Assembly (NCBI GenBank): GCA_026392515.1
Contig: JAPLBY010000020.1
Coordinates: 1 to 40,276 of the forward strand
Length of the DNA: 40,276 nucleotides
From: Actinomycetota bacterium
GTDB lineage: Bacteria; Actinomycetota; Actinomycetes; S36-B12; UBA5976
Reading direction: 5' to 3'
How positions within the stretch are numbered: the first letter of the stretch is position 1; each line of letters opens with the position of its first letter. Below are positions 40,113 through 40,276 of this stretch, piece by piece. The notes beneath the pieces were generated by a model, which saw nothing but the letters and a program-made list of their open reading frames with translations, was not told the DNA's origin and did no database searches. Position numbers and translations under genes: made by a program.

Positions 40113-40276
40113 ATGTCTGCAAAGCCTCTTCGGTCAAAAACTGAATTCGTCAACGTTGAATTTGCCCTAGATGCCCTTGACCGAGCCAACCTTTCGCCAG
40201 ATGACGCAGTTATTTACTTACGGTTAATTGGAAACTATGTGCGGGCGATGTCAAGTTTTGAAGCCTCAGTAACTTG
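40113..40276 (+). CDS. TetR C-terminal-like fragment running off the window
   Basis: The plus-strand frame from ATG 40113 stays open to the window end (54 codons). It contains SKTEFVNVEFALDALDRANL and SPDDAVIYLRLIGNYVRAMSSFEASV. This resembles the ligand-binding C-terminal helices of TetR regulators (a helix, the NLSPDDA turn, then a long helix). No N-terminal HTH precedes it: in frame, a stop lies at 40068-40070. It starts 2 bp from the divergent DUF418 start. The call rests on pattern recognition only; it could also be an unrelated new gene starting at ATG 40113, where TTAATT sits 6 nt upstream. Confidence 0.35.
   Translation, partial: MSAKPLRSKTEFVNVEFALDALDRANLSPDDAVIYLRLIGNYVRAMSSFEASVT

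Overview
The window looks like chromosomal DNA of a moderate-GC actinobacterium, possibly a small-genome freshwater lineage; the exact placement is inference. The main evidence is the block glnE / glnA2 / nadE / panB, an arrangement familiar from Actinomycetota. A MapB-like methionine aminopeptidase, a GlnA2-type glutamine synthetase, a Lys/Ala/Pro-rich histone-like protein and frequent GTG starts agree with this. Many genes have a -10-like hexamer ending exactly 6-7 nt before the start codon, as expected for leaderless mRNAs. Genes are packed tightly, with many 1-4 bp overlaps. I saw no rRNA, tRNA, CRISPR array, prophage or insertion sequence. Both ends cut through genes.

Layout. 1-4.9 kb: two divergent MFS transporters (the first cut by the window edge), a small HTH protein, an unknown 93-aa protein, an Nramp-like transporter with an altered metal site, and the biotin S-component BioY. 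5.0-13.8 kb: an ornithine cyclodeaminase-family enzyme, then nitrogen and cofactor genes (glnA2-GATase-glnE on the minus strand, nadE and panB on the plus strand). 13.8-14.6 kb: an AT-rich gene-free stretch leading to a Lys/Ala/Pro-rich histone H1-like protein with a strong terminator. 14.6-20.3 kb: map, a MarR regulator, tgt with a divergent-side queuosine-precursor transporter, a broken MFS gene, and metF. 20.3-23.3 kb: a minus-strand operon of a DUF1989 protein with 5-oxoprolinase pxpA, pxpB and pxpC. 23.4-25.2 kb: an ABC-F ATPase.

25.2-32.8 kb: a long minus-strand run that reads, in transcription order, ornithine cyclodeaminase, class I aminotransferase, 2-hydroxyacid dehydrogenase, GNAT acetyltransferase, type-2 argininosuccinate synthase and two tandem EamA exporters. 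A divergent Lrp/AsnC regulator sits at its head, with inverted repeats in the shared promoter region. This is the best candidate for an uncharacterised, co-regulated amino-acid module. 32.8-35.8 kb: a zinc system, znuA-znuC-znuB with a convergent Fur/Zur gene. A perfect inverted repeat overlaps the znuA promoter, and a perfect 15-bp hairpin lies inside the start of znuC.

35.9-40.3 kb: mixed accessory genes. These are a DUF1801+MORN-like protein that appears to end early at a UGA, an SGNH hydrolase, a cupin, a DoxX protein, an aquaporin, a small putative export protein and an N-terminally short DUF418 protein. The last 160 bases encode what resembles a TetR C-terminal domain running head to head with the DUF418 gene, so the right end may be a rearrangement or assembly junction. 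Local gene decay shows at three places: 18.1-19.3 kb, 35.9 kb and 40.1 kb.
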